Positions 27,366 to 35,493 of a DNA stretch of 43,096 nucleotides are shown here, piece by piece. A program made the translations under genes and the position numbers. Each line of letters begins with the position of its first letter. Positions within the stretch are counted from its first letter, which is position 1. The stretch comes from an uncultured Selenomonadaceae bacterium. GTDB lineage: Bacteria; Bacillota; Negativicutes; Selenomonadales; Selenomonadaceae. The stretch lies in contig CAJOPN010000166.1 in NCBI GenBank assembly GCA_905236285.1, forward strand, positions 1-43,096. The letters run 5' to 3'. The notes under the pieces are model-generated. The model saw nothing but the letters and a program-made list of their open reading frames with translations, ran no database searches and was not told the origin of the DNA.

Positions 27366-27380
27366 GAAAAAATTTTGAGC

Positions 27381-27421
27381 AAAAAAAAACTGCCGACGAT
27401 TATTTTTAAATCATTCGACAG
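27381..27421 (-). terminator. Intrinsic terminator after the chemoreceptor gene
   Basis: On the minus strand CTGTCGA (27415-27421) pairs with TCGGCAG (27390-27396), one G-U pair included, with further A/T pairing toward the loop, followed by nine T (27381-27389). Confidence 0.85.
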
Positions 27422-27437
27422 AAATTTTTTTAAGAGA

Positions 27438-29414
27438 TTAAATTTTAAATTGACCGATAGCCGTTTGCATGTCGGTAGCAAGATTTGCAAGAGCTTGAGA
27501 TGCAGCAGCGATTTCTTCATTAGATGCAGACTGAGTTTCGGTAGCCGATGAAATTGCCTGAGTTCTCTGATCGGTTGCATGACTTGCCTTGTCGATCGAT
27601 TCGGTAGCCTCGACGATATGAACCGCACCGTCTGAAACCGTTTGCACCGATTGATTGATTCCTGCAATTTCTTCTTTGATTCCTTCAACCATTCTCATAA
27701 TTTCTTTGAATTGTTCGCCGACTTCACGAATTGCATTTGTTCCTGCTTTTACGTCTTCAGTTCCGCCTTTCATTGATTGAACTGCTTCTTCAGTTGCCGC
27801 TTGAATACTTTCAATTCTTGAGCGAATTTGTTCAGCCGATTCCTGAGATGCCGTTGCAAGTTTTCTGACTTCTTCGGATACAACCGCAAAACCTCTGCCG
27901 TGTTCACCTGCACGAGCCGCCTCAATCGCCGCGTTAAGTGCCAAAAGATTTGTTTGATCTGCAATTCCTGCGATTGTTTCGACGATTTGACCGATTTGTT
28001 TTGAATTCTCTCCGAGTCTTTCAACAACTTCAGCACTTGCCAAAACTGATTTTTCTATACTGCTCATCTTTGAAACTGCCTCTTGCATTAAAGTTTCGCC
28101 TGTCTTTGCCGCCTCAGCAGTTTTTTCTGAAGTTACCGCAACATTGGTAGCTTTGTCCGAAACAACTTGAATATCGTCCGATACAACGCTTATACTGTTT
28201 CGTGCCGCCTCAATGTCTTGCATTTGTTGAGAAATATCGTTGCCGACTTCAGAGACCGTCTCGGCAACATGAACAGATGCATCTGCCGATTGATGAGCCG
28301 ATGCCGTCAACTCTTCACTTGCTGCCGCTACTTGTTCTGAAGTAGTCGCCATTTTCGTTATCAATTTTCTCAAATTGTTGCTCATTGTATTAAATGCTTG
28401 AGTGAGTGAACCGATTTCATCCGAAGAATTGACTGCAATATCCTTCATTGTCAAATTTCCGTTTGCAAGTTCTTTTGCATGTGCCTCAAGTTCAATAATC
28501 GGACCTGTAATACTTGCCGAAAGTCTCATGCACATGAAGAGCATTAAGGCAAGACCGACGAGCGTCAATGCTCCGAATGTGACTCTCAAACTTTTTACTG
28601 CCGAAAATACAAAATCGGAATCAACTTCAATTCCTACTATCCAGCCTGAACCTGGAACCGTTGCATAAGCAAAAACTGTTTCGTCTCTGTCGGAAGTGCT
28701 TTCAACAATGAAATATCCTTCGCCGTTTTTAACCATTTCATCAAAATGATTTCCGAGTACCGCAACTTGTTTGAAATCTGACATTTTTTGTACAGGTCCG
28801 GTCGTCGCGAGAATATTTCCCGATTTTTCAATAATTATTCCGTAACCTTCGCCGTGATATTTTAATTTTGCAACTTCATCATCAAGAGTATTCAAATCAA
28901 TATCAACAAAAATTGTTCCCGCAAATTGTCCGTTGTTTTTGAAAGGAGAAACGGCTGAAATTACGAGTTGATTTGTAAATTTATCGACATATGCCTCAGT
29001 AAAAACAGTTTTTCCTGCATTTTTTCCTTCTTTGTACCAGCCGCGTTCACGAGGATCTATTGAGCCTGTTTTATTTCCTGCGTGACGACCTTGAAAGAAA
29101 GCTTTTTCATTGCCAACACCAACTTCCAAAATATCGGCATTGTTATCTGCAAGTGCGAGTATTTCACTCATATTTGCAACGGTATCATTTCCATTGAGTG
29201 CAGTCATAACATTCGCCGCACCGGTTGCAATCGCCGCATTTGAATTGAGCCAGCCGTCAAGTTGATTTTTTTGTGCGTTGACTGTCGCTACAAGTTCAGA
29301 TTCAACACTTTTCTCAAGATTATTATATGCGCTGATATATCCGACGATTGAAACGATTGCCATTAAAAGACCTGCAAGTCCTGCCAAGATAAAAAATTTT
29401 TGCCTTAATCCCAT
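27438..29414 (-). CDS. Methyl-accepting chemotaxis protein with dCache sensor
   Basis: This 658-residue membrane receptor signals to CheA/CheW. It has a first membrane helix (about 7-29), a large external dCache_1 domain (about 34-275), a second helix (about 278-300), a HAMP domain ([20 protein letters not shown]) and a methyl-accepting coiled coil with the conserved hairpin tip [26 protein letters not shown] (quoted in part). In the sensor, RGWY (in [11 protein letters not shown]) with AYVD and VDIDL resembles the amino-acid-binding dCache pattern; that ligand class is a guess. No C-terminal CheR-tether pentapeptide is seen. ATG 29414 follows AAGGAAAGG. It is 38 bp after the flavodiiron gene and probably co-transcribed, ending at a terminator. 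Confidence 0.93.
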   Translation of the reverse strand: MGLRQKFFILAGLAGLLMAIVSIVGYISAYNNLEKSVESELVATVNAQKNQLDGWLNSNAAIATGAANVMTALNGNDTVANMSEILALADNNADILEVGVGNEKAFFQGRHAGNKTGSIDPRERGWYKEGKNAGKTVFTEAYVDKFTNQLVISAVSPFKNNGQFAGTIFVDIDLNTLDDEVAKLKYHGEGYGIIIEKSGNILATTGPVQKMSDFKQVAVLGNHFDEMVKNGEGYFIVESTSDRDETVFAYATVPGSGWIVGIEVDSDFVFSAVKSLRVTFGALTLVGLALMLFMCMRLSASITGPIIELEAHAKELANGNLTMKDIAVNSSDEIGSLTQAFNTMSNNLRKLITKMATTSEQVAAASEELTASAHQSADASVHVAETVSEVGNDISQQMQDIEAARNSISVVSDDIQVVSDKATNVAVTSEKTAEAAKTGETLMQEAVSKMSSIEKSVLASAEVVERLGENSKQIGQIVETIAGIADQTNLLALNAAIEAARAGEHGRGFAVVSEEVRKLATASQESAEQIRSRIESIQAATEEAVQSMKGGTEDVKAGTNAIREVGEQFKEIMRMVEGIKEEIAGINQSVQTVSDGAVHIVEATESIDKASHATDQRTQAISSATETQSASNEEIAAASQALANLATDMQTAIGQFKI

Positions 29415-29452
29415 GATAAATTTTCCTTTCCTTGTGACAGAGAAATTTTTCC

Positions 29453-30628
29453 TTATTGTAATTCAAGAATTTTGTTTGTAATTTCTTCAAGCTGCGCAGA
29501 AGTAGGAACGTTTGCAATTCTAATTTTATCAAGAATAATTTCCATTCCTGCCGCTTTCAATTCTTCTTCGACTAGTCCCGGACTTTGTCCTCCCCAGCCG
29601 TATGAACCGAATGCAAATGCTTTGTGATTTTGAGGTCTTAACCCTTTAAGATAACAGAGGAAAGATGCAATGGTCGGCATCATCTGATTATTGATAGTCG
29701 GCGAACCTACTGCAAGATATTTACTCGTGAAAATATCCGTTACAATATCACTCATCGGAGTTGTTTTAATATCGTAATAAGCCGCAGGTATTCCCTTTCT
29801 TGCAAATGCCTCAGTAATGGTTTGAGCCAAAATTTCAGTCGATCCCCACATTGAATCAAAAACAATTACTGCACGTTCTTCAACGTCTCCGCTTGCCCAT
29901 TCGCTGTAACAATCCAAAATTGTTTCAATATTTTCACGCCAAATTATTCCGTGTCCCGTTAAAATCATTTTCATATCGAGACCGCCGAGTGAACTCAATG
30001 CCGCAAGTGCCTGCTTTCCGAACGGCATTAAAATATTTGCGTAATATTTTTTTGCCTCGAAAAGAATTGTATTTAAATCATTTTCGTCATCAAATCGCAT
30101 TGATGTTGCAAGATGTTGCCCAAATGCGTCATTTGAAAACAAAAATTTTTCTTCGGGACAATACGTAACCATTGAATCGGGCCAATGTAACATTGGAGTA
30201 GGAACAAAATTTAAAGTGCGTGAACCGATTGAAATTGAATCTCCCGCTTTAACCGGCGTGTAATTTAAATTGCCGTATCGTGCAGTCAATCCTTTCAATC
30301 CGTTAGGCTGACTGGTTATAATTTCGGCATTGCGTGCATATTCTTTGACGAATGGCAGCGCACTTGAATGATCAGGCTCGACGTGACTTGAAACTATCAC
30401 ATCAATTTTTGCGGGATTGACTACGGATGCTATTCTTCTTAAAAGTTCATCTTTAAAAGGAGCTTTCACCGTGTCAATCAAAGTAATTTTTTTGTCGAGA
30501 ATAAGATAAGCATTGTAACTTGTGCCGCGTGAAGTTTCATAGCCGTGAAAATTTCTCATCGACCAATCAACCGCACCGACCCAATAAATATCTTTGCGAA
30601 TCTCAACGGCTTTAAGAGAATTGTTCAT
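29453..30628 (-). CDS. fprA: Flavodiiron protein (A-type flavoprotein, FprA)
   Basis: Flavodiiron proteins reduce O2 to water or NO to N2O, protecting anaerobes. The 391 residues have a metallo-beta-lactamase-like domain with the di-iron ligands in SHVEPDHS (H-x-E-x-D), [16 protein letters not shown] and TGHGIIW, then a flavodoxin domain from about 250 with the FMN phosphate loop [13 protein letters not shown] and the [10 protein letters not shown] and YGWGGQSPG segments. The start ATG 30628 lies after GGAGGTCTTTAA. It is between a small membrane protein gene (18 bp upstream) and the chemoreceptor (38 bp downstream), all minus strand. The electron donor, usually rubredoxin, is not encoded here. 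Confidence 0.95.
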   Translation of the reverse strand: MNNSLKAVEIRKDIYWVGAVDWSMRNFHGYETSRGTSYNAYLILDKKITLIDTVKAPFKDELLRRIASVVNPAKIDVIVSSHVEPDHSSALPFVKEYARNAEIITSQPNGLKGLTARYGNLNYTPVKAGDSISIGSRTLNFVPTPMLHWPDSMVTYCPEEKFLFSNDAFGQHLATSMRFDDENDLNTILFEAKKYYANILMPFGKQALAALSSLGGLDMKMILTGHGIIWRENIETILDCYSEWASGDVEERAVIVFDSMWGSTEILAQTITEAFARKGIPAAYYDIKTTPMSDIVTDIFTSKYLAVGSPTINNQMMPTIASFLCYLKGLRPQNHKAFAFGSYGWGGQSPGLVEEELKAAGMEIILDKIRIANVPTSAQLEEITNKILELQ

Positions 30629-30646
30629 TTAAAGACCTCCATTCAT

Positions 30647-30988
30647 TTAAGAAAAAATTTGATAATACATTACCACCGCGAAAAGTGCCAGCGCAAAACC
30701 CATTGCCGCTATGCTCGCTCTGTCAACCCAATTTTCCATTTTCTCACTAAGATTGAATTGTCGTCGAACATAAGTAAGTGAAAGAGAAGTAATCAGCATT
30801 ACATAGAGTGCGCGATTCAAAGCAGCCAAACTTTCCCAAGCGGCAATAGTAACCATAAGCGTAAAAGAAATTACGGCTATCAATAAATAATCTTTTCCGC
30901 CTTTTTTCTTCTCCTTTGGTTTTGATACCTCCTGCGTTTTCGTTTGCGCTTTGATATTTTTTTTAATCTTTTTTTGGATTCTTGCCAA
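30647..30988 (-). CDS. Small membrane protein of unknown function
   Basis: This 113-residue protein is not recognised. It has a strongly basic N-terminal tail (ARIQKKIKKNIKAQTKTQ, then KPKEKKKGGKD) and three hydrophobic stretches (about 34-54, 59-70 and 90-111), so it is probably an inner membrane protein with a cytoplasmic N-terminus. The start is TTG at 30988, with CAGGTGA close upstream; an ATG two bases earlier is in another frame. It is the first gene of the run that continues with fprA. Its promoter is not clear; a TAAAAT-like -10 box lies about 60 bp upstream in the region divergent from ispH. Confidence 0.65.
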   Translation of the reverse strand: MARIQKKIKKNIKAQTKTQEVSKPKEKKKGGKDYLLIAVISFTLMVTIAAWESLAALNRALYVMLITSLSLTYVRRQFNLSEKMENWVDRASIAAMGFALALFAVVMYYQIFS

Positions 30989-31105
30989 TCATATCACCTG
31001 CAAAATTTTTTTGAATTTTTCTTTTAAAACTTTTCAACAGAAAATATTTTACCATAAAATTTTTATTTAGTAACAATTTTTTGACAAATAATTTTAAAAA
31101 ATTTG

Positions 31106-31134
31106 TTGCCTTATTGAATTATTAGTGCTATACT
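31106..31134 (+). promoter_or_regulatory. Promoter of ispH-rpsA
   Basis: TTGCCT (31106-31111) and TATACT (31129-31134) are 17 bp apart. A second possible pair is TTGCAG (31144-31149) with TATAAT (31168-31173), spacer 18. Which is used decides whether the leader structure at 31142-31218 is transcribed whole. Confidence 0.55.
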
Positions 31135-31141
31135 GCACTCT

Positions 31142-31218
31142 AGTTGCAGGTTAATTTAAAAAAAGTTTATAATTGGGAAGTTTTTATAATTGTTGAGGGA
31201 CAATTAAAAACTGCAACT
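31142..31218 (+). promoter_or_regulatory. Structured leader before ispH-rpsA
   Basis: AGTTGCAG (31142-31149) pairs perfectly with CTGCAACT (31211-31218). Inside, TTTT-A-TAATTGT (31182-31193) pairs with ACAATTAAAAA (31200-31210) around the loop TGAGGG; its 3' arm abuts the outer stem. Just after it, TTGAT/ATCAA can enclose the ribosome site AAGGTGAT. No known riboswitch consensus was recognised. It would be a leader only if the upstream promoter (31106-31134) is used. Confidence 0.45.
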
Positions 31219-31237
31219 TGATTGAAAAGGTGATCAA

Positions 31238-32068
31238 ATGGAAGTAGTTTTGGCGGAATATTTGGGTTTTTGCTACGGCGTGAAACGAGCAATAAAAATT
31301 GCGCGAGAGAATGCCGACGGTAAAAGTTGCACACTCGGCCCGATTATTCACAATCCGCAGATGGTTGCACGGCTTAAAAGTGAAGGCGTGGATTCTGTGG
31401 AGAATTTGACCGACATAGAGGGGGGAACAATAATAATCCGTTCGCACGGAGTCGGTCCACAAGTTTATGAGCAGGCAAAAGCAAAGGGATTGAAAATTAT
31501 CGATGCAACGTGCCCGTATGTCAAAAAAGCTCAACTTTCGGCAAAAAAACTTGTCGAAGAAGGTTATCAAGTCGTGATAATCGGCGAAAAAAATCATCCG
31601 GAAGTAAAAAGTATTTTTGAATGGTCAAATAATGAAGCTGTTATACTTGAGACTGAGGAAGAGGCAAAACAGTTTTCGTCTTGTCAAAAACTGGGGATAG
31701 TTTCGCAGACGACAGTTTCGGGAGAACGTTTCAAAAAAATTGTAATGCAGCTCACAGACAAATCGACAGAAATAAAAATTCTGCGTACGATCTGCACGGC
31801 AACCGATCAAAGACAAGCTGCGGCGATGGAACTTGCAGAAAAAGTTGAATTGATGCTCGTTATCGGCGGAAAAAATAGTGCAAACACAACCAGACTCGCG
31901 CAACTTTGTCGGAGTAAGTGCAAAACATATCATATAGAAACTGCTGAAGAACTTTCACCTGAATGGTTAAATGAAATTGAAAAAATAGGAATCACAGCCG
32001 GAGCCTCAACGCCGGGCTGGATAATCCGGGAGGTACAAAAGAAGTGTCAGACGATATTAAACGAATAG
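31238..32068 (+). CDS. ispH: 4-hydroxy-3-methylbut-2-enyl diphosphate reductase
   Basis: IspH carries out the last step of the MEP isoprenoid pathway, giving IPP and DMAPP, with a [4Fe-4S] cluster. The three cluster cysteines are visible at Cys12 (GFCYGV), Cys92 (DATCPYV) and Cys186 (TICTATDQRQ). Other marks are GPIIHNPQ, IIRSHGVGP, GEKNHPEV, GGKNSANTTRL and GITAGASTPGWII. At 276 residues it is normal length. The ATG at 31238 follows AAGGTGATCAA. It overlaps rpsA by 25 bp; in several Clostridia and relatives the two are fused or adjacent. The shared leader suggests joint regulation of isoprenoid and ribosomal protein genes. Confidence 0.97.
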   Translation: MEVVLAEYLGFCYGVKRAIKIARENADGKSCTLGPIIHNPQMVARLKSEGVDSVENLTDIEGGTIIIRSHGVGPQVYEQAKAKGLKIIDATCPYVKKAQLSAKKLVEEGYQVVIIGEKNHPEVKSIFEWSNNEAVILETEEEAKQFSSCQKLGIVSQTTVSGERFKKIVMQLTDKSTEIKILRTICTATDQRQAAAMELAEKVELMLVIGGKNSANTTRLAQLCRSKCKTYHIETAEELSPEWLNEIEKIGITAGASTPGWIIREVQKKCQTILNE

Positions 32069-33156
32069 AAGATATGGGTTCGCTTCTTGAAGAAGCCGGA
32101 GACATGGAAAATCTCAGAGAACATGAAGTTGTCGAAGGTACTGTTGTTCAAGTCAATCGTAATGAAGCATTTGTTGACATAGGTTATAAACAAGAAATTC
32201 CCGTTCCGAAAAGAGAACTTGCTTATCCGGAGCCTGAATCTGCCGAAGATGTTGTTAAAGTCGGAGATAAAATTGATGTTTATATTCAATCACTCGGCGG
32301 CGAAAACGGCGGAGCACTTTCAAAAGTCAAAGCCGACAGAATGGTTGCTTGGAAAGATATTGAAGAAATCAGAGATCGCGGCGAGGCTGTAGATGCAAAA
32401 ATCAATTCGCTTACAAAGGGCGGTCTCGTTGCAATCGTTCATGGTCTTCGCGGTTTTATTCCTGCTTCTCAAATGGAACTTCATTACGTTAAAGACCTCA
32501 GCGTTTATGTAGGTCAAACAGTTAAGGTTGTCCCGATTGATATTGACATTCGTAAACAACGTCTCGTACTTTCGCGTCGTCGTCTTTTGGAAGAAGAACA
32601 GGTTAAAAAGCAGGACGAAATTTTTTCAACGATTGAAGCAGGTCAAACCGTCAAAGGCACGGTTAAACGTCTCGTTGATTACGGTGCATTTATTGACATC
32701 GGCGGAGTTGACGGTCTTGCTCATATCTCTGACCTTTCTTGGGAGCGTGTTAAATCGCCGTCTGATGTTCTCAAAGTCGGTGATGAAATTGATGTTTACA
32801 TTAAAAATGTTGACAACGATTCAAAAAGAATTTCGCTTTCAGTAAAAGAAACTCTTCCAGATCCGTGGCTTGAAAAATCCGAGAAGTATCACGAAGGAGA
32901 TCACATTGAAGGAAAAGTTATCAAGCTGACAGATTTTGGTGCCTTCATGGAAATTGAATCCGGTTTTGACGGACTTATTCCGATGGGAGAGCTTTGCGAT
33001 CACAGAATTGAAAAAGCTGAAGAGGCTGTTAAAGACGGTGAAATTGTCGTTGTTAAAATTATGAAGATTGATCCGAAACGTAAAAGAATTTCTCTTTCAA
33101 TCAATAGAGCAAAACGCGATCCCAATGCTGAAGTTGTTAAACGTTATCAAGAGTAA
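32044..33156 (+). CDS. rpsA: 30S ribosomal protein S1 (four S1 domains)
   Basis: The 370-residue protein consists of four S1/OB RNA-binding domains at about 28-97, 113-178, 196-264 and 281-350, with the clearest copies containing KRLVDYGAFIDIGGVDGLAH and KLTDFGAFMEIESGFDGLIP. It is the short Firmicutes form of S1, compared with six domains in E. coli, and probably helps mRNA binding. The start is GTG at 32044, 8-9 bp after GGGAGG, inside the end of ispH, giving a 25-bp overlap and likely translational coupling. A hairpin terminator follows at 33176-33207. Confidence 0.93.
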   Translation: MSDDIKRIEDMGSLLEEAGDMENLREHEVVEGTVVQVNRNEAFVDIGYKQEIPVPKRELAYPEPESAEDVVKVGDKIDVYIQSLGGENGGALSKVKADRMVAWKDIEEIRDRGEAVDAKINSLTKGGLVAIVHGLRGFIPASQMELHYVKDLSVYVGQTVKVVPIDIDIRKQRLVLSRRRLLEEEQVKKQDEIFSTIEAGQTVKGTVKRLVDYGAFIDIGGVDGLAHISDLSWERVKSPSDVLKVGDEIDVYIKNVDNDSKRISLSVKETLPDPWLEKSEKYHEGDHIEGKVIKLTDFGAFMEIESGFDGLIPMGELCDHRIEKAEEAVKDGEIVVVKIMKIDPKRKRISLSINRAKRDPNAEVVKRYQE

Positions 33157-33175
33157 GAAAATTTTTTTGCACATT

Positions 33176-33207
33176 AAAAATCTTCCGTTTGGGAGATTTT
33201 TTTTTTT
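33176..33207 (+). terminator. Intrinsic terminator after rpsA
   Basis: AAAAATCTTCC (33176-33186) pairs with GGGAGATTTTT across a 4-nt GTTT loop and runs into a T tract. Confidence 0.9.
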
Positions 33208-33290
33208 ACGGCTAAAAATTATTGACTTTCAAAGAAAAAATTTGTCAATGAATTTCATATTTTGCTTTTTTAATTATCTATTTACAGTTA

Positions 33291-33319
33291 AAAAATATTC
33301 GATTATAATAAGTTGCGAT
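33291..33319 (+). promoter_or_regulatory. Promoter of the DUF3084 operon
   Basis: TTTACA (33291-33296) and TATAAT (33314-33319) are 17 bp apart, about 48 bp before the TTG start. A small ATTGAG/CTCAAT hairpin follows in the leader. Confidence 0.7.
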
Positions 33320-33366
33320 TGAGTGAACTCTCAATATAAAAACAAAGAAAGCAGGGCATTCAAAAA

Positions 33367-34617
33367 TTGTATGGCTTATACTTAATATTGGTGTTGGTAG
33401 TGACGGGAGGAGCAATAGCATTTATAGGCGATCGACTCGGCACGAAGATAGGCAAGAAAAGATTGTCGCTGTTCGGCTTGAGACCTCGACACACTTCAAA
33501 TATTATAACCGTAATCACCGGATTTGTGATAACAGCTTTGACGATCGGAATAATGTCGGCTACCTCTGAAAATGTTCGTACAGCTTTATTCGGAATGGAA
33601 GAACTTAACGCAAATCTTGCATCAAAACAGCATGAACTTGAAAATCTTTCCGATGAATTAATTTTGGCTACGAATGAATATCAGCAAGCAAATGAAGATT
33701 TAAAAAAATCGAAAGATGAAATAGAAGAATTAAAAAATGAGCAGACCGAATTGAAAGAAGAATCCGATCGACTCAAGCAAGGCAATGAAGAACTTGAATT
33801 GAAAAATGCAAAATTAATTTCGGACAATGAAAATTTATCAAACACGAATGAAAATCTCACATTAAACAATGCAAAACTTTCAAGCGACAACGAAACATTG
33901 ACAAAAAATAATTCCGAATTGACGGCGAACAATGAAAAACTTCAGAGCGACAATCAAAATTTGGAAACGCATAACGAACAACTTCGCGACGGAATAGTTG
34001 CAATTCGTGAAGGGGATATAATATTTCGTGCCGGTGAAATTTTGGCAAGCGGAATTATAAAAGGAAATAGAGAGGCATCTGAAATTGTCAAGGACATAGA
34101 TAATTTGGCAGACATTGCAACGACGAATGTATCAAGAAAAATCGGCAGCACGGGAGAAGATTCGTCCGTTTGGATTTATCAGCCTGAATTGTCGGAGGCA
34201 GTCAAGGCAATTTCTGCGAGTAATCAAGATGTTTTTTTAAGAATAGTTGCGGCAGGAAATTTAATGCGCGGTGAACCTGTCCGCAGTAATTTGGAACTTT
34301 TCAAAAACAATAAAATTTATGACAAAGATGAATTTATAATTGCGAAGGCATACGAGATAAAAGACGGAATCAATTCGGAGCAAATCATCAGAAATTTCTT
34401 GCATGATGTAAATCAAGCAGCAACGGCAAAAGGAATTTTAACAGATCCGATAACAGGTTCAGTCGGAGTAATGGAAGGTTCACAATTATATCAGTTGGTC
34501 GATGCAATTTCAAAAACGAAAGGTTTAATAGTTTTAACAGCATTTGCAAGAGACGAAACAACGACAATGGGACCTTTGAGATTGAATATCAAACTTGAAC
34601 ACTCGAAAGAAGGATAA
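33367..34617 (+). CDS. DUF3084 membrane-anchored coiled-coil protein
   Basis: The 416 residues have two N-terminal membrane helices (about 3-20 and 43-62) around the conserved loop LGTKIGKKRLSLFGLRPRHTS (quoted in part), a long coiled coil (about 75-205) and a C-terminal DUF3084 domain. The family is known from cyanobacteria and Negativicutes and its function is unknown. The later coiled-coil part is built of 7-residue steps rich in Asn and Leu (NLSNTNENLTLNNAKL, TLTKNNSELTANNEKL). The start is TTG at 33367, with GCAGGG upstream; no ATG is available in the N-terminus. It is the first of three close genes. Confidence 0.85.
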   Translation: MYGLYLILVLVVTGGAIAFIGDRLGTKIGKKRLSLFGLRPRHTSNIITVITGFVITALTIGIMSATSENVRTALFGMEELNANLASKQHELENLSDELILATNEYQQANEDLKKSKDEIEELKNEQTELKEESDRLKQGNEELELKNAKLISDNENLSNTNENLTLNNAKLSSDNETLTKNNSELTANNEKLQSDNQNLETHNEQLRDGIVAIREGDIIFRAGEILASGIIKGNREASEIVKDIDNLADIATTNVSRKIGSTGEDSSVWIYQPELSEAVKAISASNQDVFLRIVAAGNLMRGEPVRSNLELFKNNKIYDKDEFIIAKAYEIKDGINSEQIIRNFLHDVNQAATAKGILTDPITGSVGVMEGSQLYQLVDAISKTKGLIVLTAFARDETTTMGPLRLNIKLEHSKEG

Positions 34618-34621
34618 AAAT

Positions 34622-35026
34622 TTGATAATGGCGATAGATCCCGGTCGTGACAAATGCGGCGTTGTCGTGATTGATGAAGTCGGCGAAATAAAATTTCAAC
34701 GTGTAATTGAAACTTCGACATTGGAAAGTGTAATTTTGGAACTTGAAAAAAATTTTGAATTAAAAAAAATAATTTTGGGAGACGGCACGACGAGCAAATC
34801 AACGGCGAAAAAAATTTCAGAAACGACAAAGGCAGAAATAAAAATTGTCGATGAGAAACATACAACCGAAGAGGCTCGAAAACTTTATTGGGAAAAAAAT
34901 TCTCCCAAAGGCTGGAGAAAATTATTGCCGACTTCAATGCAAGTGCCGCCTGTTCCCGTTGATGATTTGGTTGCGGAAATTTTGGTGAAAAGATTTCTGA
35001 AAAGTTTGGAGAGTGATGAAAGATGA
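34622..35026 (+). CDS. RNase H-like (YqgF/RuvC-type) protein
   Basis: The 134-residue protein begins AIDPGRDKCGVVVIDE, the acidic first strand of the RNase H-like fold found in YqgF and RuvC, and continues with IILGDGTTSKS and IVDEKHTTEEARKLYWE, which place further acidic residues as in YqgF-like proteins. It may act on RNA or DNA, but it is diverged from true YqgF and the substrate is not known. The best start is TTG at 34622, 7 bp after GAAGGA; ATG 34628 is possible. It follows the DUF3084 gene by 4 bp and overlaps the dCMP deaminase gene by 4 bp (ATGA), so the three are coupled. Confidence 0.7.
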   Translation: MIMAIDPGRDKCGVVVIDEVGEIKFQRVIETSTLESVILELEKNFELKKIILGDGTTSKSTAKKISETTKAEIKIVDEKHTTEEARKLYWEKNSPKGWRKLLPTSMQVPPVPVDDLVAEILVKRFLKSLESDER

Positions 35027-35493
35027 GCGAGACAAAAAAATATCAAAGACCCGATTGGGACGAATATTTTTTAGAAATTGCAAAATCAGTAGGACGGCGT
35101 GCGACATGTTTAAGGAGACGTTACGGAGCAATAATCGTCAAAGATAAAATTATCATCAGCACAGGTTATAACGGTTCTCCTCGTGGTGAGGCAAATTGTA
35201 TTGACACTGGAATTTGTGAACGTGAAAGATTAAAAGTTCCTAAAGGTGAACGTTATGAACTTTGTGTTGCAGTTCACGCCGAACAAAATGCAATAATAAA
35301 TGCCGATCCTATTAAAATGGAAGGATCGACGATTTATATCGCAGGTTTTAATGTCGCCGATGACTCGATTGCATCGGGAGAACCTTGCAAACTTTGCCGC
35401 CGTATGATTCAAAATGCAAAAATTTCAACGGTTATTTTTCAAAATGAGTTCGGCGAATTAAAAAAATTAAAGCCGAGTGAAATTAAAAATTAA
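35023..35493 (+). CDS. dCMP deaminase / ComEB-like
   Basis: dCMP deaminase converts dCMP to dUMP for thymidylate synthesis. The 156 residues have the zinc site of the family: His-Ala-Glu in CVAVHAEQNAI and the paired cysteines in GEPCKLCRRMI. The N-terminal WDEYFLEIAKSVGRRATCLRRR and GYNGSPRGEANC are typical of the deoxycytidylate deaminase group, and the inserted CIDTGICERERL segment is typical of the second zinc region. ATG 35023 overlaps the previous stop. The stop TAA at 35491-35493 overlaps the convergent thiC stop by 4 bp, with no terminator visible between them. Confidence 0.93.
   Translation: MSETKKYQRPDWDEYFLEIAKSVGRRATCLRRRYGAIIVKDKIIISTGYNGSPRGEANCIDTGICERERLKVPKGERYELCVAVHAEQNAIINADPIKMEGSTIYIAGFNVADDSIASGEPCKLCRRMIQNAKISTVIFQNEFGELKKLKPSEIKN

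Noticed and set aside
27356-27688. 110-residue minus-strand reading frame over the chemoreceptor end
   Set aside because: It lies out of frame inside the chemoreceptor gene and its terminator and has a composition typical of a shadow frame.
31184-31597. 137-residue minus-strand reading frame antisense to ispH
   Set aside because: No ribosome site, no recognisable motifs; ispH on the other strand explains the open frame.
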